A stretch of DNA of 38,657 nucleotides from an uncultured Collinsella sp. (GTDB lineage: Bacteria; Actinomycetota; Coriobacteriia; Coriobacteriales; Coriobacteriaceae), in NCBI GenBank assembly GCA_900546115.1, contig URBQ01000029.1, positions 1 to 38,657 on the forward strand, read 5' to 3'. Position numbers and translations under genes: made by a program. Below, in pieces: positions 24,613-32,250 of the stretch (position 1 is the first letter of the stretch; the number at the start of each line of letters is the position of its first letter). The notes below the pieces were generated by a model. That model saw only the letters and a list, made by a program, of their open reading frames with translations. It was not told where the DNA came from and searched no databases.

Positions 24613-24682
24613 CAAACAAATGTTCGATTATTGCTTGACAGGAACAACTGTTCGCAGATAATAATAACCGAACATTCGTTCT
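24613..24682. promoter_or_regulatory. Divergent lexA / division-inhibitor control region with three LexA-like boxes
   Basis: Boxes: CAAACAAATGTTCG (24613-24626, one weak half), GGAACAACTGTTCG (24641-24654) and CGAACATTCGTTCT (24669-24682), spaced 28 bp centre to centre. The middle box lies in the spacer of a plus-strand promoter TTGACA (24635-24640) - GATAAT (24657-24662). The lexA promoter on the other strand is not obvious. The even spacing allows boxes on nearly one face of the helix to control both directions. Confidence 0.85.
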
Positions 24683-24749
24683 CGCGCTAGACAATTTTGT
24701 CCGCGCGGCTTGATAAAACTGTTCTCAGCAAAACACGCGAGAGGAGAAC

Positions 24750-25202
24750 ATGATGAACGCAACGGATATGGTCCAGGGAAACCTCGCCCTTAAGCTCGAG
24801 ACGCCTGTGGCGCCGGCTTTCACGGTTGTCAAAGGCGGCCGATCTGGTTTCCAAACATTGCCTAGTAAGCCCGTCCGCAGCCGGTGCGTCGCCACGACTT
24901 CGGCCCCCGTTGCCTTGAAGGTCTCGACGATTGTCGCTCTCGCCGTTGCGCTCACGCTCTTCTTTGTACTTGCTACCTCGATCTTCAGCGCTCGTCACGC
25001 CGCATATGCCGAGTCGGTATCCAACGTTACCTATGAGACCGTTCGTGTTCAGTCTGGCGATTCCTTGTGGTCGCTTGCCCAGGAACATCCTATTGAGGGT
25101 CTTTCCACACAGGAGACCTCTGATATGATCCGCGACGTCAATCATCTGGAGCATGGCTCGCTCGATGCCGGTGCGCATCTTAAAGTTCCCGCACGTTCCT
25201 AA
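24750..25202 (+). CDS. YneA-like SOS cell-division suppressor (TM + LysM)
   Basis: 150 aa. A basic N-terminal part of about 55 residues precedes one membrane segment (about 59-80, STIVALAVALTLFFVLATSI), followed by an extracytoplasmic LysM domain (YETVRVQSGDSLWSLAQEH to AHLKVPA). This matches YneA of Bacillus, which delays division after DNA damage, although YneA lacks the long N-terminal part. Divergent from lexA with LexA boxes between, exactly the lexA-yneA arrangement. GAGGAG precedes two tandem ATGs (24750, 24753). Division inhibition is inferred from architecture and control. Confidence 0.8.
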   Translation: MMNATDMVQGNLALKLETPVAPAFTVVKGGRSGFQTLPSKPVRSRCVATTSAPVALKVSTIVALAVALTLFFVLATSIFSARHAAYAESVSNVTYETVRVQSGDSLWSLAQEHPIEGLSTQETSDMIRDVNHLEHGSLDAGAHLKVPARS

Positions 25203-25216
25203 GATTTAAGTACCGT

Positions 25217-25258
25217 CGCATGGTACCCTTGTAATCGTTTTAGAGGAGGTACCATGCG
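25217..25258 (+). promoter_or_regulatory. 11-bp inverted repeat enclosing the nrdR ribosome-binding site and start codon
   Basis: CGCATGGTACC (25217-25227) and GGTACCATGCG (25248-25258) are perfectly complementary. The right arm contains the nrdR ATG (25254), and the GAGGAGG ribosome-binding site (about 25243-25249) is in the loop and stem edge. If transcribed from upstream, the start codon would be paired. If transcription starts inside (TGTAAT at 25230-25235 could be a -10), it would act as a DNA site instead. Confidence 0.5.
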
Positions 25259-25697
25259 CTGTCCCAAATGCGGCAAGGCACATACCCGCGTCGTTGATTC
25301 CCGCATGCAGGAATCTAATAACACCATCAAGCGCCGTCGCGAATGCTGCTCGTGCAATTATCGCTTTACGACATTTGAGCGTTGTGAAGACCCTATCGAG
25401 GTCATTAAGTCAGACGGAACCAAGCAACGGTTCGATCGCAATAAGCTGCTGGTCGGTTTGATGCGCGCCACGATCAAGCGTGATATCGACACTAAAAAGC
25501 TCAACGAGATCATTGACGATATAGAGGTCGAGCTTCGCTCTCGTACACTCACGGCCGTTACGTCTCATGAGCTGGGCGATATGGTTCTTAAGCGGTTGGC
25601 CAAGATCGATAAAGTGGCCTACATCCGCTTTGCCTCGGTCTATCGCGATTTCAAAGACGTCGATGAGTTTCTGCAAGAGCTCGACAAGTTAAGGTGA
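25254..25697 (+). CDS. nrdR: Transcriptional repressor NrdR
   Basis: 147 aa. Zinc ribbon CPKCGKAHTRVVDSR with the pair ECCSCNYRFTTFE, then an ATP-cone domain (VIKSDGTKQRFDRNKLL to VAYIRFASVYRDF). NrdR senses ATP/dATP and represses ribonucleotide reductase genes. It lies next to lexA in the usual actinobacterial order; dut follows 4 bp downstream, so the two dNTP-pool genes probably share a transcript. Confidence 0.97.
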   Translation: MRCPKCGKAHTRVVDSRMQESNNTIKRRRECCSCNYRFTTFERCEDPIEVIKSDGTKQRFDRNKLLVGLMRATIKRDIDTKKLNEIIDDIEVELRSRTLTAVTSHELGDMVLKRLAKIDKVAYIRFASVYRDFKDVDEFLQELDKLR

Positions 25698-25701
25698 TTT
25701 C

Positions 25702-26145
25702 ATGTCCAACATTACCGTTAACATTAAGCGTCTCGACCCAGCCGTCGAGCTTCCCAAATACGCCCATCCTTCGGATGCCGGTCTTGACCTCCGCGCCAAC
25801 GAAGACTGCACCCTCAAACCCTTTGAGCGACGTCTGGTCTCCACGGGCCTAGCTATCGCCCTGCCCGACGGCTACGCCGGCTTCGTCCAGCCCCGCAGCG
25901 GCCTGGCCATTAAGCAGGGCCTGTCTATAGTCAACACGCCCGGTCTCATCGATGCTCACTACCGAGGAGAGCTCAAAGTCATCCTCATTAACCTAGACCC
26001 CACGAACGACATCCAAATCAACAAAGGCGACCGCATCGCCCAGCTTGTCATCCAAGAAGTCCCCACGGTTAACCTCGTAGAAGTAGAAGAACTAGACGAA
26101 ACCGACCGAGGCAACGGAGGCTTTGGCTCCAGCGGCGTAGCTTAG
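25702..26145 (+). CDS. dut: dUTP diphosphatase
   Basis: 147 aa trimeric dUTPase. The five motifs are visible: 1 PSDAGLDLRA, 2 PRSGLAIK (with the catalytic-site Ser), 3 GLIDAHYRGELKV (nucleophile-activating Asp), 4 RIAQLVIQ, 5 RGNGGFGSSG. It hydrolyses dUTP to dUMP, keeping uracil out of DNA and feeding thymidylate synthesis. It starts 4 bp after nrdR with the ribosome-binding site inside the nrdR end. Confidence 0.97.
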   Translation: MSNITVNIKRLDPAVELPKYAHPSDAGLDLRANEDCTLKPFERRLVSTGLAIALPDGYAGFVQPRSGLAIKQGLSIVNTPGLIDAHYRGELKVILINLDPTNDIQINKGDRIAQLVIQEVPTVNLVEVEELDETDRGNGGFGSSGVA

Positions 26146-26173
26146 GGGCGCTCGTATCCCTCCCGGCCGTCTC

Positions 26174-26269
26174 TCACACATATCGTTCCACGCGCAGTTT
26201 CGCAGCGAGCGAAGCGAAGCGAGAATGTTTGAGCATGGAATGATATATGGGCTGCTCCCGCCGAGCAGC
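26174..26269. repeat. Intergenic palindromic element between convergent dut and glycosyltransferase genes
   Basis: ATATCGTTCCA (26180-26190) pairs with TGGAATGATAT (26236-26246), 11 bp with one G-U. The enclosed part contains a small hairpin TTCGC/GCGAA and iterated GCGAAGC units (about 26199-26221). A second hairpin GCTGCTC/GAGCAGC (26251-26257 with 26263-26269) follows. It lacks T-runs, so it is not a clear terminator; it looks like a dispersed REP-type repeat, which only a genome-wide search could confirm. Confidence 0.45.
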
Positions 26270-26279
26270 GGACTATCGC

Positions 26280-27581
26280 CTAGCGGATATGCGCGGGTTT
26301 TCCGCCCCAGTAGAAGCGGCAGAAGGCTCGTTTGCGCTTTTGTGGTTTTCCTACGAGTTCCATGGTGGCGATGGCGATGTCTTCGGCTGCGTGGGGGCGG
26401 CGTAGTACTTCGCCGTTGATGAGCAGGGCTTTGAGCGATTCGGGATGGTCGTGCAGGTGGCGCAGGGTTACGATGAGTTCTCGTGCCGTGGTGACGTGCA
26501 TGCTGGCGCCCATGCCGGTGAGCATCGTGGTGTTGGCCTTTTCCTGGCCATAGGACTTGCCCAGTAGGATCATCGGCAGATGTGCGCATAGGCACTCGGT
26601 GACCGTGAGTCCGCCCGATTTGAGGATTGCCAAGTCGCAGCCATGCATGAGGGCCGCCATGTCGTCGACATAGTCCAACACCGTGACGTTCTCGAGCTTC
26701 ATGGCATCGAAGAGCGTCTTCAGCCGGGCCGCATACTCCACGTCTTTGCCAGGTAAAAAGACAAAGTGCATGTCTGCGAAGCTGCGCAGGAAGGGGAGTG
26801 TGTGGTCCATCGCCGCGCGAAAGCGGACGTAAGGCTGAGGCAAGCTGGCACCGGCCATTACCAGAACGACGGTCTTGTCGGTGGGGAGGTTGAACTTGGC
26901 TAGCTCTTCCTCGCGATCGTAATCCGTGTCGAATCCGGCGCGAATAGGAATGCCGGTAATGCGAATCTTTGCCTCGGGCACCTTGCGCGGACGCAGCGTT
27001 TCGGCCATAAATTCGTTGGCAACACAGAATAGATCGGTGTCCTTGTGGGGCCACCAGCCCTCGACTTCGTAGTCGGTCGGCACGCAGGTGACCGGATAAT
27101 CGATACCCGTAATGACGCGGGCGCCCACGGCAACATTGGCTGCTGTGATGTGCGTTGCGACCACGGCTATGGGCCTGCGGCTACGAATATATTCGTTGAA
27201 GGCGGGGAACATAATTCGCGACCATGCCGTGCCGCCACCCCAGAGAAGATGTCCCGTAAGCGTATATCGCCAGGTCAGGTCATAAATGGGGCGCGTGGCT
27301 CCCGTGAAAGAAGCCGCGGTCTTATTGCCGTCGAATTTAATACGTCCAAAATCAAGAATATCGAGCACTTCAATCTCAACATCCTTGGGGATGCCATTGG
27401 TGCCGCGGATGAGGTCGAATGCCTGCGCAATCGCATTTGCGGCGGCCTTGTGGCCCGAGCCGACCGAGGCGTGCACGATGGTCACGAGAGGTTTTTGTTG
27501 AGCCAGGAGCGTGGTTTGCTCCAATTGGGGAGTGCTGAGCTTGTGCAGGGGAGCGTCATCGCTCGTCTGCGTCTGATCCAT
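26280..27581 (-). CDS. MGDG synthase-type / MurG-like glycosyltransferase
   Basis: 433 aa. ATG 27581 (MDQTQTSDDAP) is preceded by GGGGAG; the open frame upstream runs into the trxB 5' region and is ignored. The N-terminal domain, VTIVHASVGSGHKAAANAIA, is the MGDG_synth signature, and the C-terminal GT-B half has LVMAGASL and a donor-binding stretch ILKSGGLTVTECLCAHLPMI. Relatives (UgtP, plant MGDG synthases) put sugar from UDP-glucose/galactose onto diacylglycerol to make membrane glycolipids and lipoteichoic acid anchors. The exact sugar is not deducible. Divergent from trxB. Confidence 0.88.
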   Translation of the reverse strand: MDQTQTSDDAPLHKLSTPQLEQTTLLAQQKPLVTIVHASVGSGHKAAANAIAQAFDLIRGTNGIPKDVEIEVLDILDFGRIKFDGNKTAASFTGATRPIYDLTWRYTLTGHLLWGGGTAWSRIMFPAFNEYIRSRRPIAVVATHITAANVAVGARVITGIDYPVTCVPTDYEVEGWWPHKDTDLFCVANEFMAETLRPRKVPEAKIRITGIPIRAGFDTDYDREEELAKFNLPTDKTVVLVMAGASLPQPYVRFRAAMDHTLPFLRSFADMHFVFLPGKDVEYAARLKTLFDAMKLENVTVLDYVDDMAALMHGCDLAILKSGGLTVTECLCAHLPMILLGKSYGQEKANTTMLTGMGASMHVTTARELIVTLRHLHDHPESLKALLINGEVLRRPHAAEDIAIATMELVGKPQKRKRAFCRFYWGGKPAHIR

Positions 27582-27698
27582 CGATAACTCCCCTTCGACG
27601 TTGTAACACGGTTTATCATTGTAGTGCATGAGTGTCACGTTCACGTAAATTTGGGTATGAGCGCAAGGAATGACAACGTTTCGACGAGAGGACTCTTC

Positions 27699-28637
27699 AT
27701 GGCTACCGATCAGACGATCGACGTTGCGATTATCGGCGGCGGTCCCGCGGGCTATGCTGCCGCCATTTATGCGGCGCGCGCCAACCTGACGACGACTGTC
27801 CTTGAGCAGGGCATGTCGGGCGGACAGATCACCACGACCATCGAGATCGAGAATTATCCTGGCATTCCGCTGCTGAGCGGTGCTGAACTTGGTGAGCGGT
27901 TCCAACAGCATGCTGAAGGCCTGGGGGCTCAGGTTGAATGGAGTATGGTGACAGGCGTCGATTACGATGCCGATGCGGCTCAATTTACCATCCATCACGA
28001 TATGGGCGACACAGCGGCCAAGAGCGTCATTGCGTGCATGGGCGCCACGCCGCGTCCTGCAGGTTTTGTTGGCGAGGACACGTATCGCGGTCGAGGCGTT
28101 TCGTATTGCGCGACGTGTGACGGCATGTTCTTCCGTGGCAAGCAGGTCTTTGTTATCGGAGGCGGCAATTCGGCATGCGAAGAGGCGCTGTTCCTTTCCG
28201 ACATTGCCAGCAGCGTGACCATCGTGCTGCGTCGCGATCAGTTCCGTGCACCCGAAGGCGTTGTGAATAAGGTGCTTACTAAGGACAATATTTCAGTTAG
28301 ATACCAAACTAGTATTGTTGAGCTTTCCGGTGAGGCGATGCCCACGACAATTACCTTCAAGGACAATGCAAGCGGCAAGACGCATACTGAGACCTTTGAA
28401 CCTGGCTCGTTTGGCATTTTTGTCTTTGCCGGCACGCAACCTCATACCGAACTTGTCGAGCATCTGGTCGATCTGGGGCCCGATGGCGGCATCCTTACCG
28501 ATGGGTCCATGGCCACCCGTACACCCGGCTTATTCGCAGCCGGCGATATCCGTTCCAAGCGTTTACGGCAGGTTGTGACCGCGGTTTCGGACGGGGCTAT
28601 AGCGGCATCCAGCGCATACACTTTCCTACGCGCATAA
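27699..28637 (+). CDS. trxB: Thioredoxin reductase
   Basis: 312 aa. ATG 27699 is chosen because AGAGGA precedes it and MATDQTIDVAIIGGGPAGYAA is the normal FAD-binding start; the longer frame from 27624 is spurious. The redox-active CATC (YCATCDGMFF) is near residue 136. The NADPH-binding motif is VIGGGNSACEEA, and TPGLFAAGDIR is near the end. It transfers electrons from NADPH to thioredoxin. A strong terminator follows at 28678. Confidence 0.95.
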   Translation: MATDQTIDVAIIGGGPAGYAAAIYAARANLTTTVLEQGMSGGQITTTIEIENYPGIPLLSGAELGERFQQHAEGLGAQVEWSMVTGVDYDADAAQFTIHHDMGDTAAKSVIACMGATPRPAGFVGEDTYRGRGVSYCATCDGMFFRGKQVFVIGGGNSACEEALFLSDIASSVTIVLRRDQFRAPEGVVNKVLTKDNISVRYQTSIVELSGEAMPTTITFKDNASGKTHTETFEPGSFGIFVFAGTQPHTELVEHLVDLGPDGGILTDGSMATRTPGLFAAGDIRSKRLRQVVTAVSDGAIAASSAYTFLRA

Positions 28638-28677
28638 GTACGATAATATATCTTATGTAAGGTTGTTATATTTAAAC

Positions 28678-28722
28678 AAAGTGGTTGGACGGTGCATCAA
28701 TTTGCTGTCCAACCACTTTTAC
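28678..28722 (+). terminator. Intrinsic terminator of trxB
   Basis: 13-bp stem AAAGTGGTTGGAC / GTCCAACCACTTT (28678-28690 with 28707-28719), 16-nt loop, followed by TTACTT. About 40 bp after the trxB stop. Confidence 0.85.
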
Positions 28723-28791
28723 TTAGCGGCTATGTGGTATGCAAAACTAGATAACCTTGAATACAATATATAAAACGAACGGAGGCCTCTT

Positions 28792-29403
28792 ATGAACCAC
28801 GTCAAACATATTATCCCGATGTCCGATACATCGGTCAGCATTAAGCCGGAGGATATTCAGCCGACGGTGCTGCCGGATGCATTTATTCAGTCCGATATGG
28901 TGGGTAAACTCAACGCATTGAGCCTGCCACGCTATGACCAGCTGCCCAATGTAACGCTCTATCGCGATCAGGTTATTGAATATGTTGCGCTGTGGATGGA
29001 GCCGCTTTCGATTTGCGTAGAGCAGCCCGTTATCACGCCATCGATGATCAATAACTACGTGAAGGTCGGCCTCGTTCCTGCTCCGGTTAAAAAGCAGTAT
29101 GGCCGTGAGCAGATTGCGTGTCTCATCGCTATTTTTATCTTTAAGCAGGTGCTACCCATCGCTGCGATTCAGGCGCTCTTTAATATTCAGCGTTTGAGCT
29201 ACGACGCTCCGACGGCTTTCGATTATGTGGTCGATCAACTTGAATCATCGATTCGTGCGGCGTTTTCTGTTGAGCAGACTCCCGTGCCCGATACCGCACA
29301 TCAGGTTACGCGCGAGTCGTTGCTTGTACGCAGTGCGGTATCGTCCTTCGTTTCGAAGGCATATCTGATGAGCTATCTTAAGTTCAATGGGTTTCATAGC
29401 TAA
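28792..29403 (+). CDS. DUF1836 protein, MerR-like helix-turn-helix regulator
   Basis: 203 aa. The central part (about 45-125) fits DUF1836: LPRYDQLPNVTLYRDQVIEY, then TPSMINNYVKVGLVPAPVKK (a winged helix-turn-helix like that of MerR) and QYGREQIACLIAIFIFKQVL. The N- and C-terminal parts are unassigned. DUF1836 proteins are probable DNA-binding regulators of unknown targets, mostly seen in gut Firmicutes and Coriobacteria. Start secured by CGGAGG. Single-gene unit between two terminators. Confidence 0.8.
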   Translation: MNHVKHIIPMSDTSVSIKPEDIQPTVLPDAFIQSDMVGKLNALSLPRYDQLPNVTLYRDQVIEYVALWMEPLSICVEQPVITPSMINNYVKVGLVPAPVKKQYGREQIACLIAIFIFKQVLPIAAIQALFNIQRLSYDAPTAFDYVVDQLESSIRAAFSVEQTPVPDTAHQVTRESLLVRSAVSSFVSKAYLMSYLKFNGFHS

Positions 29404-29415
29404 CCGAGGTATAAG

Positions 29416-29462
29416 ACGGGCGGGATAAAGAGCGCTGGCCCCTTATCCCGCCCGTGTGTTTG
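29416..29462 (+). terminator. Intrinsic terminator of the DUF1836 gene
   Basis: Perfect 13-bp stem ACGGGCGGGATAA / TTATCCCGCCCGT (29416-29428 with 29443-29455), then GTGTTTGTCT. It may also serve the convergent degV gene, though T-content on that side is low. Confidence 0.8.
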
Positions 29463-29474
29463 TCTAGTTGTACA

Positions 29475-30341
29475 TTATCGGCCCGAAGCCACGCCCATGC
29501 CGTAGCCGATAATGAGGCCGTGCATCTCGGCATAGTATGAATCTAGCCCGTTACAGGGCATGATGATGGTCTTGGAGCCGGGCCAGTGTTCCGCAATGCG
29601 GCTGGCAAGTGCCTGGGCGCCCGCCTCATTCTCTACATGGTCGATAACGACCTCGCCACCAGTAAAGCCTTCGGCCTCCATGGTATCGATAATCTTGCCA
29701 AGCATCTTCTTTTCGCCACGGGTGTGACCAACGAGTTCAATTTTGCCCGCTTCGCTCGCCGTGCCCAAAATGCGGATATTGAGCTTGTTGGCAATAACAC
29801 CGGCCGCCTTAGGGATACGTCCGGCCTTTGCGAGGTTTGCGTAATTGCACAGGCTAAAGAGGATCTTGCTGTTCTGCTCCAAGCTATCAAAGTAGGCACA
29901 GGCGTCCTCAAAGGAGGAATCCGGGTTGCTCGCAAGATAGCGGTCGAACAGCAGGAAGATCAGGTCCATTTTGCCGCCGGCTCCGCGTGAATTGACCAGA
30001 TGAATCTGTCGGTCCGGATCCTCGGCAAGCACCATGTCACGTGCGGTGGCCGCGGCATTGTAGCTTCCCGAGACTCCCTCGGAGATGGGCATGCAGATTG
30101 TCTTGTCGGCAAGCCTAAAGAGTTCGGCCCACTCCCCTACGCTTGGGCAGGCGCTTGAAGAAGCACTCGACTCCGCCTGCACGGCGCTATTGAGCTCGTG
30201 CACGTCGAGCGTGAGGTCATCGATAAACTCTCGCTCCCCCACTCGGATCTTAAGGGGTACAAATGCGAAGGTGGTATGAGGTGCGGTTGGTTGCCAATCG
30301 CGAAGATTGCAGCTCGAATCGGAGATAAGTGCCCAGCTCAT
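29475..30341 (-). CDS. DegV family fatty-acid-binding protein
   Basis: 288 aa. The DegV fold is recognised by the start WALISDSSCNL, the loop MPISEGVSGSYNAAATAR and KAGRIPKAAGVIANKLNIRI. DegV/FakB proteins bind a fatty acid; FakB presents it to the kinase FakA for phosphorylation and entry into phospholipid. No fakA is in the window. Start confirmed by AAAGGA. The gene has its own promoter with an operator-like palindrome (30356-30376). Confidence 0.9.
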   Translation of the reverse strand: MSWALISDSSCNLRDWQPTAPHTTFAFVPLKIRVGEREFIDDLTLDVHELNSAVQAESSASSSACPSVGEWAELFRLADKTICMPISEGVSGSYNAAATARDMVLAEDPDRQIHLVNSRGAGGKMDLIFLLFDRYLASNPDSSFEDACAYFDSLEQNSKILFSLCNYANLAKAGRIPKAAGVIANKLNIRILGTASEAGKIELVGHTRGEKKMLGKIIDTMEAEGFTGGEVVIDHVENEAGAQALASRIAEHWPGSKTIIMPCNGLDSYYAEMHGLIIGYGMGVASGR

Positions 30342-30355
30342 TGAGGGTCCTTTCT

Positions 30356-30376
30356 AATTGTTCCCCAACAATTATA
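30356..30376 (-). promoter_or_regulatory. degV promoter -10 box with overlapping perfect operator palindrome
   Basis: Perfect TATAAT on the minus strand (30376-30371); no good -35 box is seen. The 18-bp perfect inverted repeat AATTGTT-CCCC-AACAATT (30356-30373) covers the end of the -10 box and the predicted start point (about 30364), where a repressor would block transcription. The ligand or repressor is unknown. Confidence 0.65.
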
Positions 30377-30397
30377 GCCATCTTTTTGATTGAATGG

Positions 30398-30430
30398 ACG
30401 GCTATCTAGTTTTGAATACTAGATAGCCGT
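30398..30430. repeat. Perfect 13-bp hairpin upstream of degV
   Basis: ACGGCTATCTAGT / ACTAGATAGCCGT with a 7-nt loop (30398-30410 with 30418-30430). No T-run on either side, so it is not a canonical terminator. It sits just upstream of the degV promoter and after the nlpC terminator; it could be a protein-binding site. Confidence 0.6.
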
Positions 30431-30456
30431 GCTGATCTCAAGGCAAAAGGTGGGGG

Positions 30457-30496
30457 CAAAAAGAATGGGCCTCGTGACTCAAGATCGCGGGGCCCA
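30457..30496 (-). terminator. Intrinsic terminator of the pgsA2-to-nlpC operon
   Basis: TGGGCC / GGCCCA (30466-30471 with 30491-30496), extended by CG pairs inside, followed on the minus strand by TTCTTTTTG. It lies 24 bp after the NlpC gene stop codon. Confidence 0.8.
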
Positions 30497-30519
30497 CGTT
30501 CGTTCGCTATAGTAATAAA

Positions 30520-31653
30520 TTAGTAGCGTACGAAGATGTAGTTGTTGTTCATACCGGCTGCGACGGAGCTGATGATTACGCCCGTGCTGTAGTCGGAAGC
30601 ATGGATCATCTGACCATTGCCGATATAGATGCCGGTATGGTAGGAGTTAACCACAACATCGCCGGGTTGCGGATCGGACACACGGGTCCAACCCATGAAG
30701 GTGCCGGTGGTGCCCAGACGGCAGTAGCGTCCCGTGAGGCAATAGCTTACAAAGCCGGAGCAGTCAAAGCTGTTCGGCCCAATGCCGCCCCAAGAGTAAG
30801 CGTATCCGAGCTTGCTATAGGCGCGCGAAACAACGGAACCGCCATCAACGGACTGGCTCGGTGCGGAAGGCGTCGGAGCCGGAGCCGGCGCCGGAGCGGG
30901 CGTCGGGGGCTGCGGAGTGGGAGCGGGCGCGGGTGCGGGTGCGGGCGTGTTTCCGCCGCCGTCGTTGGTCGTACCGCCGCCCTTGTCGGTGTTCTCGGTC
31001 GTACCGGCGGTGTCGTTGCTCACCGTGGCCTTTTCGGCGGTGCTAGCATTTATGCCAGCCTGCAGCGCGGCGTTGGCCTGGGCCTCGGCAGCAAGCTCGG
31101 CCTGCAACTGTGAATCCAGGGAGTTCACGACACTCTGGGCATCAGCCTGCTGAGCATTGAGCTCGTCGACCTTCTTCTGCGTCGCGGCGACGTTCTTCTC
31201 CTGCTCGGTTTGCTTATCGGTAAGCTGCTGCTTAAGGTCCTTGACCTCCTGAATGGTTTGGGCCTGCTTGTCGGACACCTTACCGTAGTAGAACAGGCGG
31301 TTGAGCATGTCGCCCAGATCGTCGACGCCCGTCAGAACCTGAAGGAGACTCAGGCCGCCGGTCTTGTACTCACCGGCAACGTAGGTCGAAAGCTTTGCCT
31401 GACCTTCGGCAATCTCTTGCTGCTTTTGCGTGATCTCGCCTGCAGTCTGATCAAGCTCCTGCGTCTGCGCGGAGAGTTCATCATGAATTTGCTGGGTTTG
31501 CGTGCCAATCTGCTCGAGTTTAGTACGAGCAGCGGCAAGGTCGGATGCGGTATCGGCGTAGGCCGGAGCCACGAGGCCCAAGCCCAAAACACAAGCGAGG
31601 GTTGCCGTAGCAGCGCAGCGTGCCATATTTCTGTGCGTATTTGCTGTGCGCAT
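30520..31653 (-). CDS. Secreted NlpC/P60 peptidoglycan hydrolase with coiled coil
   Basis: 377 aa. Signal peptide 1-33 (hydrophobic ATATLACVLGLGLVAP, cleavage after AYA). A PcsB/RipA-like coiled coil follows (about 35-210, rich in Q, E, K, A), then a Pro/Ala/Thr linker (PAPAPAPAPTPQPPTPAP), and a C-terminal NlpC/P60 domain with nucleophile Cys in SFDCSGF (about 296) and catalytic His in YHTGIYIG (about 338). Such enzymes cut stem peptides between daughter cells; the coiled coil usually restrains activity until bound by FtsEX or a similar partner. Last gene of the operon, 30 bp after apt. Confidence 0.93.
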   Translation of the reverse strand: MRTANTHRNMARCAATATLACVLGLGLVAPAYADTASDLAAARTKLEQIGTQTQQIHDELSAQTQELDQTAGEITQKQQEIAEGQAKLSTYVAGEYKTGGLSLLQVLTGVDDLGDMLNRLFYYGKVSDKQAQTIQEVKDLKQQLTDKQTEQEKNVAATQKKVDELNAQQADAQSVVNSLDSQLQAELAAEAQANAALQAGINASTAEKATVSNDTAGTTENTDKGGGTTNDGGGNTPAPAPAPAPTPQPPTPAPAPAPAPTPSAPSQSVDGGSVVSRAYSKLGYAYSWGGIGPNSFDCSGFVSYCLTGRYCRLGTTGTFMGWTRVSDPQPGDVVVNSYHTGIYIGNGQMIHASDYSTGVIISSVAAGMNNNYIFVRY

Positions 31654-31683
31654 GGAGCTTCCTTTCCAGTATTAGGGTAACGG

Positions 31684-32214
31684 CTAGTCCACCGTTACCA
31701 GGCTAAAGAGCTCAACGTCCTCATGGGAAGGCGTGAGCTTCTCGCGCGGGTTAAGAAACGCAAGCTCAAGGATACAGCCATAGCCTACAAGCTTTGCGCC
31801 CATATCTAGCACCAGTTTACCTGTTGCCTCGACGGTTCCGCCCGTCGCGACCAAGTCGTCCAGAATCAACACGGTATCTTTAGAGCTGATGGCATCGGCG
31901 TGGATCTCGATAGAATCCGTTCCATACTCGAGCTCGTAGCTCTCGCTGACCGTCTTGCGCGGCAGTTTGCCCGGCTTACGTGCGGGAACAAAGCCGGCAC
32001 CCAGGGCGACGGCCACGGGAACTCCGACCATAAAGCCGCGGGCCTCGGGTCCCACGACCTTGGTAATGCCCATGTCGGCAAAATGCTCGGCCAGGGCATC
32101 CACCATGGCCTTCAGGGCCTCGGGATTGCCAAAGAGCGGTGTGATGTCCTTAAAGACGACTCCGGGCTCGGGATAGTTGGGGATATCGACGATGTGAGAT
32201 TCGAAGTCGTACAT
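31684..32214 (-). CDS. apt: Adenine phosphoribosyltransferase
   Basis: 176 aa. ATG 32214 (MYDFESHIVDIPNYPEPGV) is chosen because AAAGG lies 8 bases upstream; an ATG five codons earlier has no such site. The PRPP-binding motif is VLILDDLVATGGT, and PGVVFKDITPLF and GPEARGF are typical of APRT. It salvages adenine with PRPP to AMP. Fourth gene of the pgsA2-garA-ftsR-apt-nlpC operon. Confidence 0.96.
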   Translation of the reverse strand: MYDFESHIVDIPNYPEPGVVFKDITPLFGNPEALKAMVDALAEHFADMGITKVVGPEARGFMVGVPVAVALGAGFVPARKPGKLPRKTVSESYELEYGTDSIEIHADAISSKDTVLILDDLVATGGTVEATGKLVLDMGAKLVGYGCILELAFLNPREKLTPSHEDVELFSLVTVD

Positions 32215-32250
32215 GGCGTGACCTTTCATGGATTGCCGGGTGGACGGCGA

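Noticed and set aside
30398..30430. 13-bp hairpin upstream of degV as a terminator
   Set aside because: No T-run on either strand; the nlpC terminator is already present at 30457-30496.
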